Positions 57,928 through 64,000 of a stretch of 64,000 nt of DNA are shown piece after piece. The stretch is from assembly GCA_004380135.1 (NCBI GenBank), contig QXCR01000007.1, forward strand, positions 248,001-312,000, written 5' to 3'. Numbering within the stretch: the first letter of the stretch is position 1; every line of letters starts with the position of its first letter. Under the pieces are notes generated by a model that did not search any database, was not told the DNA's origin, and worked only from the letters and a program-made list of their open reading frames with translations. Made by a program: the position numbers and the translations under genes. The DNA comes from Stemphylium vesicarium (lineage: Eukaryota; Ascomycota; Dothideomycetes; Pleosporales; Pleosporaceae).

Positions 57928-60181
57928 GGTGTATTGCGACTGATCGAGATAATATGTCGATGTGAGGGGCAGCTAAATGAGAATTGCCTATTGGTAGATA
58001 GCGTGAATATGAATGTTGGAATACCGTCCCATCATGTGTGGAGTTCAGCGGGGTTGCTGTAGCGGGGTAATACCCACCGAACAGCACACGGCCCTGACAT
58101 CTACCGGTGCTAGAAGCGCGGTCCTTTGTATCATTGTACCTGCGCGACGACCAGAGGAATCTTGACGGGTTTTGTTCCCCTCAAAGTAGAAGGCCGGTTG
58201 GTTTGGAAGAACGATACGACTTTTCCTCGTTGACATGCTTACTAGCCGATACCTAGGTATCTCAATGGGGTGGGCGAGGGATGAAGAGCTACTCCACGGT
58301 AGCCCCAACAAAAAGCAAGGCAAGTTGTTACGCTGGTTCACTGAATTCTCCAAGAAGCTGCAGCCCCTCAGCACATCCTTTCCTTGGGCTATCAAACCAT
58401 CTCTGGCTGTATCGTGGGGGGGTTGCTGGACGTAGATGGGAAACGCCAAGTGTTCGCGGGTCAGCTTTGATGCTGCATCATTCTAGGCTAGTGTCAAGTT
58501 ACTCCAAGGGCTTGCCCCACCCCTCGGGGGTGAGACGAGACTGGGGTTGGAGTATCAAAGTCGACTGGTGCAGGGCCCACCGTAGCGCAGGCAAAAAGCG
58601 CGCTAGACGGGGCTGAGGTTAGAAACCATTCGACTTGTACACCACGTTGTGGCCACACACCCACGCGTGTTTGAACTGTATTGTCGAGGAAAACATATTT
58701 ACCTCGTACATCATGGTCACATGTTTCTTCGTTTTTAAATTGGTATACAGGGAACGATCACGTTGCGATTGACGTTAATCCTCTCGAGAAAGCCGATACT
58801 CGCAGCTAGGCCCATCATTGGCTTCATTATCGTCGTCATCTTCTGCGCCGCATCCTAGGTTCTAGCGCCAAAGAGGGGAAACTAGACGTACGTTCACTAC
58901 ACTCTTCTTTGAAGAATATAACCACGCCTTCTCTTGAGAATCCGGCAGCTTCTTAGAAATACCTCGGACTCATCTTCGACACGGCTCTTGATGCGTTTCT
59001 AATAGCCTGAGGAGTTCAGTATAGAACTGGTCAGAATCTGCCTCTAACCACTTCTCTTCAGTTCCCGCACGTATGAGCACCTCGTTCAAAGGTACACGTC
59101 AATACAGATCTTCAGCGTACCAATGTCCACTGGGTCATATATTTGTTTCCTAGATTATTCTTGTATTCATAGAAGCAAAGAAATAGCCGTGGATATTCAT
59201 TTCTAGGTTCTAAGGCTCTAAAGATGGTGGGTAATCTGTTACCGGTCCACGTGTTGCACAGCCTCGCCTCTCGCGTAGGGTCTGCAGTATGACAGGAATC
59301 CCCTGTAGACATACGCGACCTTCTAGCGCCTTGGGTGTTCGCGACGAAAGACTTCACGGTGTCTCTTGCATGGTCCAATCGGCACCGTCTCACACATGGG
59401 GAATTCTGGTTAGCGTGCTTCACCGTTCTGGCTGTGAGTAAGGCCGGGCAATCTGACAGTGGGCGCAATCGCAGAAAGATGGAAAACCTGAAGAGGGAGT
59501 AGCCTCTGACGAGCTGCGCTTGGGCCAGGTGTCTCTTGCATGGTCCAATCGGCGCATGGGGAATTTGGGTGGGCTTCTAGTGCACGATGGGGGGCGTGCA
59601 GTGCGGGTCCGTGGTAGGATGGCGCTAGTGACGATGAACCAGGGTTGAGGTGAGCTTGTTCGCCGAGGGTGAAGGGTTGGCGTGCTTCACCGTTCTGGTC
59701 ATGCACGCCTTAAGCCGTAGTGGAACCTGTGATTTGCTGGTGGCCCTAGGCTCATTGCATCTGTCGCGATGGATACCTTGCGGGTGCAGATGGACGATGC
59801 CTCTGACGAGCTGCGATTGGGGCAGGTAAATATGTACTCGACCCACCTAACTTTTGCTTCTAATAACTAGAGCGGATTTCCGTTACTCTTTCATCAATTT
59901 TCGAACAGCAACCCATATCTTGTTCAAACCTCAAGTTAACAGTGGTAAGTCGTCAAAACGTTTTGTTATTAGAAAGATTATCTACGGATACCGTTCCGCG
60001 ATCGCGTTGCCCGCAAGGTCCCTGAGTGCCACGCCGTCTTTCTATACTGACGAAAGATTCCCAAAGAAACGCAAGCGCATAGTGCTTATTACATACTCGC
60101 TATCCTAATCGCCCAAACCGCCTTGATCCTACCAGCAACCACAAAAGTCCCGAAAATATCTGTATTCGGCAGCGTTCCGCT
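57928..60181. other. Gene-poor region with a partial tandem duplication
   Basis: No supported gene in 2.25 kb. It contains the GH35 promoter at the left end and duplicated segments at about 59358-59830 (listed separately). ORFs here are short and motif-free. Confidence 0.55.
59358..59829. repeat. Two diverged tandem copies of a repeat unit
   Basis: Copy 1 (about 59358-59527) and copy 2 (about 59528-59829) share, in the same order, three words. These are GTGTCTCTTGCATGGTCCAA (59359 and 59529), CGTGCTTCACCGTTCTGG (about 59414 and 59691) and CCTCTGACGAGCTGCG followed by a GGCCAGG/GGGCAGG end (about 59503 and 59799). Copy 2 has about 130 bp of extra sequence between the first and second blocks. 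No transposase or terminal repeats are visible. It may be a fragment of a dispersed repeat or of a decayed gene on the minus strand. Confidence 0.7.
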
Positions 60182-60753
60182 ATGGCCCCAACTCGTGAGG
60201 AACCGGGCTCTACGAACGCGCTCGCGGCCAGCACGACCATTGCACTGGTGACTCTGTTCATTGCTATTCCTGGGGCTATGATTGCGGCAGTCAAGGTGTG
60301 GAAGCTATGCTCACGCTCTCGGTTTGGAACAAATGGTCAGTCTGCGATGTTTCTGCTCTATTGGAGCCAACGTTGTGTTTCCTTTCACCACGCCATGGCA
60401 TCCATGGATGGAGCCAACTATCCTCAGAGCGCTAAGCCGCTTTTGGCAGCATGATCAGACCAGCGCCACCATTTGCTTCCAAGGTTTCTGTCTCACGATA
60501 TGTGACGACTAACATTCTTTTAGGAGCCTCAATTGGAAATCTCGCATTTTCCAATCCTCTACGCTACCTTCGGGGTTGCCCAACACGCCCACTAGCCCAA
60601 GAAGGCAACACTCAACCTATCGGTTGGTTTCATGACCATTATCGCATACTCCAGAGTGAGGTAGCTGCTGAAACGCAGGGCTGGGCGGAAGTGCGATCTC
60701 CGACAAGCTCGCACCTCGAATTTGAGATGGATAACGTCACGTCGCATCGTTGA
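60182..60753 (+). CDS. Small single-TM protein of unknown function (copy A)
   Basis: Predicted two-exon gene, 60182-60335 and 60524-60753, giving 127 residues. The intron is 188 nt with a GTCAGT donor, a GACTAAC branch site and a TTTTAG acceptor. A short N-tail is followed by one strong hydrophobic segment (residues about 17-36, TIALVTLFIAIPGAMIAAVK) with a basic stop-transfer flank (KLCSRSR). A polar, helix-prone C-terminal part contains IGWFHDHYRILQSEVAAETQ. I do not recognise a named family. Strong support for reality comes from copy B at 62364-63037: it has an exon 1 of exactly the same length, the intron in the same position and phase, and clear similarity in both exons. The hydrophobic stretch could be a signal anchor. 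No partner gene is evident. Confidence 0.6.
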
Positions 60754-62363
60754 AAGCTCGTTCACCGGCGTGAGAGGCGCGAACAATGATTCTTCAGCAT
60801 TCGCATCGCATACTTCTTTTGATATATTAGGGGCATAGAGACATTGTACGACTTTTCTTTCTAGCGTCATCGCTGTTCATCTTGGACTACTTTCCTAACT
60901 TTGTCTCGCGCATGGTTTTGCTTTTCCTCTCTTTCACATTAGACTTCGCGCATTTTCCTTCATTCTGTTATTCCAGGTGTTCTCTATGTTGTTCTCTATG
61001 TTGTTCTCAAATCATGTAAGATGGGCCAGGGGGAAAACCGGGATACTGGTGGCGTTCGATAGACTTGATTTATGCAAAACTTCTGCACTTCATCTATTTG
61101 CGCTTGCGCCCGATGTACAAGAAATATTGACGGTGTCCAAATTTTGCTTTATGTGGCTCCGCTACGTGCCAATGCTCTTCAATGTCTGCAAATACGCCCT
61201 CGCGCGCAGGATAGTTCCGGCAGCTCAACAAGCATCCACTGACGGCATCCGCGCCCGCTATTCGCGCGAGTAGGACGGGAAAATGTAGGCATTCGGAGGT
61301 CGTAATCTTGCTACGACGGAGGCTTTGCGGAAGTCTGCGGTACCATAGTGGTGGGGATCGAGTCTTCTCGGTGGAGGATCGCTTTAGACAGTCAGCCCTA
61401 GCATCTCGACTTCGATGATAGAGATAACTTAAAACGAATATTCCATCATCACACACCACAGGCAAAGGTGCCACAAGTCTACTCAGGCTCGGTACGACAC
61501 TGCGTATTCTCCACTTCTGGCTCAGCTCCCCGTAGACAAGGGTATAGCTCGTGCAAGAGAGCCATCACAATCGCTCAACAAAGGCCTATCTTCCTTCTCC
61601 AACCCCCACCACCTTTACTCTCTTCTTCTCTGCACAGTTCGAAAGCCGATGCAAATCAATGCATGCATAGTGCATAATCGGGATATTCACACGCAGTGTA
61701 TACGATCAGCTTGGCTGCGAGGCTGCCTCTATGCCTTTGACATATTTCTGTTGCGCACTAGCGAAAAAGACTCTTCTGAGGCGCGTAGGAGCAACGAATT
61801 TACAATATCAGAAAACGCGGGAGCATATGTAAGGAAATGTAGAGCGGGAAAGCAATATATGGAAGCGACGCTAGTGCACACATGCATATGCTTACTCACT
61901 GTCTTTGTTTACAATGCCATTTGACAGCCTGAGCATACGTAATAAACTTGGTGTGTGCTACAAAACCAATGGCGATTTCCCGATTGTCATCTACCGCATT
62001 CTTGCTCTCCATGATCACGAATTGTCAGCGCCTTCAACCACAGACTGCCGTCTAAGTCTTCTTGTTTGCGCTCGTCATTTAGAGTTGCATTAAGGCCGGA
62101 GATGATTGCAATCCCACTGAGATGTTGCCCACTATAGCGTTGATCGCTGAACAGCCACAAATTCCATATGCAGAGTAGCGGATCACTATAGTAAGCCACC
62201 AACCTCTCCCGTTACCTCGATGGGTGAAGGAAAAGTTGCTAAACTCGTTTTGTGGCCGCGCAGTGGTCTATAAACCCTAAGCTCTATCAACAGCCTGTCT
62301 ACGAAGACCACGGTTGCCTAATTATCGTCACATCTGTACCGTTGCAATAGGCGCAGCTTATCC
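60754..62363. other. Gene-free spacer between copies A and B
   Basis: No supported gene. A short imperfect repeat of GTTCTCTATGTT occurs near 60979-61003. ORFs are short and motif-free. Confidence 0.55.
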
Positions 62364-63037
62364 ATGCCACCAAAACGCGAGGAAATGACATCTAATACCC
62401 ACTGATCGTGGGGTACAACTATCACGCTTGCAGCAGTCTTCATCGCTCTCCCTGGAGTGATTGTAGCTGTTGTAAAACTGTGAAGAATGTGTTCACAATC
62501 ACGTTCTCGAGTAAATTGTAAGTCAAAGTTTACAAACCGTCACTTTCAAGATACGAACAGCATCCGCACTTGACATTGTTGTCCGTTCTGTACACTGGTT
62601 GCCCAAGGTGTGGCTGTGGCGGATGCCCCAACTGCACCATGATCAGAGTACGCTTGTGCCATTTCCGGCCATCCCATCAACCACCCACACAACGAGTCGA
62701 ACTCTTCTCCCCTATACACGGATGATATCGCTGAAGTCTGGACTCTTAACAGACTAACTCTTTCGCAGTGAAAGATCGTCGACATTCCTCATTCAGCAAT
62801 GCTCTGCGCTATATACAGTGCCACACAAGGCGCATTCCAGCCCGAGAAGAAGAAAATAGGTAAACGATCGGCTGGTTCCAGGACCATCTCCGCAACCTCC
62901 AAGACGAACTTGCTTCGGAAAGACAAGGGTGGGAGGAGCAAGAGGCTCTTGGGAGTTTGCACATCGATTTAGAGATGGCTACGCTCCCTTCGCTAGCAAG
63001 TGTGCCAACGAGGTCTTTGCAGCCTCTAAGCCTGTAA
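62364..63037 (+). pseudogene. Decayed paralogue of the small single-TM gene (copy B)
   Basis: Exon 1 (62364-62517, 154 nt) and exon 2 (62769-63037) mirror copy A, joined through a GTAAGT donor and TTTCGCAG acceptor with the same intron phase. Aligned blocks are PPKREE versus APTREE, TLAAVFIALPGVIVAVVKL-like versus TIALVTLFIAIPGAMIAAVK, CSQSR versus CSRSR, and NALRYI versus NPLRYL. Also matching are IGWFQDHLRNLQDELASERQ versus IGWFHDHYRILQSEVAAETQ. The frame is broken by three stops: TGA at codon 14, TGA at codon 39 (where copy A has TGG) and TAA in exon 2 (where copy A has CAA). The C-terminus is about 20 residues longer than in copy A. Splice sites remain intact, so decay may be recent. Confidence 0.65.
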
Positions 63038-63452
63038 CATGATACTATAGCCTCATCATGCTCCTTCACTCGCCCAAGGCCAATGCTACGCTTCCTTTCG
63101 GATGAGTCCCTATTGTCCCTTGGCTTCTGAATCCTCTTCCTTCACTGCTCTACCATTTCCTCGGATACACACTCCTGCATCATGTCCTTCCCAACATCTT
63201 GGGGAGCGTCAAGCAAAACAGCCAATGCACCCGCCAAGGGTGCATGTTTACTCATGGTGGCCTCAGAGTATCTCTACGTAATGCATGTGCTTAGATGTTC
63301 ACTTGCTGCACTTGATTTCAAGGAACGATTTAGCAGCAGATGCGCGCGAAATGTCGCAAACTTCTTTTTTGTGGATGCAGTTCTCGAAAAATACAAGTCA
63401 ATGATGCATGAAGTCTTTCCCCACCAGAGCCCAATGTCCTTGTATTCCATTG
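63038..63452. other. Spacer after copy B
   Basis: A plus-strand ORF at 63182-63463 has no motif or splice support. No gene is claimed. Confidence 0.5.
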
Positions 63453-63980
63453 CTACACCTTGATTGCAGCATGTACCTCCACCTTCAGGCTTTTTTTCGC
63501 GTAGATATGAATGATTCCCTCTTGCGAGTCAAAGTCAAACAATCCCAGATTCTTGCTACCATTTGAAACTTGCAGCGGACTGGTAGTTTTCCTTCGTTTG
63601 GCTCTTGGTGGACTGATGAGTTGCGTGACGCTTCTTCTTTTGCCTGCTGTCGAGATGATAGATGGAGCACTGGATGTAGGCAAAATTGAGTTCATGGTTT
63701 TTGATGTTGTTGATCTCAGCGCAGGTAGAGTCAATGGAACGAGGCGCTCCGATATTTTTGCATGTGTGAGCAGTCCTTTGCGAGATGCCGATGAGCTTGT
63801 GCGTTGAACAGTTCCGTCGGCAGACTCCTGGGAAGTTGAGGTACTGTAAGTAAATTGCTGCGACCCTTGGGCTATAGTTGTAACCACGTGACTAGAGTCA
63901 CATGATATTCTATTGTAGCAGGCACTGCCCGGTGGGCAAGTGCACTTACCTCTGAGCTGAGAGCTCCTGTACACGAACAT
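63453..63980 (-). CDS. Possible edge gene, Ser/Thr-rich protein of unknown function
   Basis: An open frame of 175 codons on the minus strand ends at 63453 and begins only 20 bp inside the window edge, so the true start may lie outside. A GTAAGT donor at about 63949 and a CTATAG acceptor at about 63872 would remove a stop-free intron in frame (SSQLR joined to AQGSQQ). The protein is Ser/Thr-rich with a basic patch PPRAKRRK that could be a nuclear signal and a more ordered end (LGLFDFDSQEGIIHIYAKKS). I do not recognise a family. Composition and length are only moderately persuasive. Confidence 0.35.
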   Translation of the reverse strand: MFVYRSSQLRGKCTCPPGSACYNRISCDSSHVVTTIAQGSQQFTYSTSTSQESADGTVQRTSSSASRKGLLTHAKISERLVPLTLPALRSTTSKTMNSILPTSSAPSIISTAGKRRSVTQLISPPRAKRRKTTSPLQVSNGSKNLGLFDFDSQEGIIHIYAKKSLKVEVHAAIKV

Positions 63981-64000
63981 TGCAACACGACAACATATAG

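Noticed and set aside
63182..63463. 93-codon plus-strand ORF near the right edge
   Set aside because: No motif or homologous counterpart in the copy A region, and it overlaps the stop end of the edge gene model.

Overview
The window looks like a chromosomal segment of a filamentous ascomycete (Pezizomycotina). Genes carry short introns (about 45-190 nt) with GT..AG ends and CTAAC/CTGAC-like branch sites. Start contexts resemble CCACC-ATG, coding sequence is moderately GC-rich, and nearly every gene is a recognisable eukaryotic single-copy type. The gene repertoire (DUF7136, LCCL membrane protein, GH28 rhamnogalacturonan hydrolase, PDR transporter) fits a plant-associated Dothideomycete, probably Pleosporales. 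That placement is inferred from family resemblance, not from a search.

Layout. 0-5 kb: a minus-strand PDR-type ABC exporter with a 4.3 kb gene-free upstream region. 9-17 kb: three minus-strand housekeeping genes, namely an Opi1-type repressor, an ELO fatty-acid elongase and the PP2A B56 (Rts1-type) regulatory subunit. 18-34 kb: three plus-strand genes, namely TFIIIC tau95, COX6 and the very long TRA1 (3815 residues). 35-40 kb: an RWD/Prp3_C protein, a secreted DUF3237 protein, a broken kinase-domain fragment and a secreted rhamnogalacturonan hydrolase. 41-48 kb: an Aro8-like aminotransferase, an LCCL membrane protein and an AKR7-like reductase. 48-58 kb: an unrecognised 921-residue nuclear-looking protein, CFD1, SPC3, a DUF7136 secreted-protein gene with an in-frame stop in its signal peptide, and a GH35/DUF5597 beta-galactosidase-like gene. 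58-64 kb: gene-poor DNA with a partial tandem duplication, a small unknown single-TM gene, a decayed paralogue of it 1.6 kb downstream, and an edge gene model.

Exon structures were assembled by hand from splice signals, frame continuity and conserved protein motifs. Every joined multi-exon model has a total length divisible by three. Most genes are independent housekeeping functions rather than a cluster. Shared themes are only loose: lipid metabolism (OPI1, ELO), transcription (TFC1, TRA1, OPI1) and plant-polysaccharide use (GH28, possibly GH35). There is no sign of a secondary-metabolite cluster, CRISPR, intact transposon, rRNA or intact tRNA.

The parts most worth a second look are the small membrane-protein gene pair at 60.2-63.0 kb, the amber codon in the DUF7136 signal peptide, the truncated kinase fragment at 37.9 kb, and the COX6 intron flanked by a 10-bp direct repeat.
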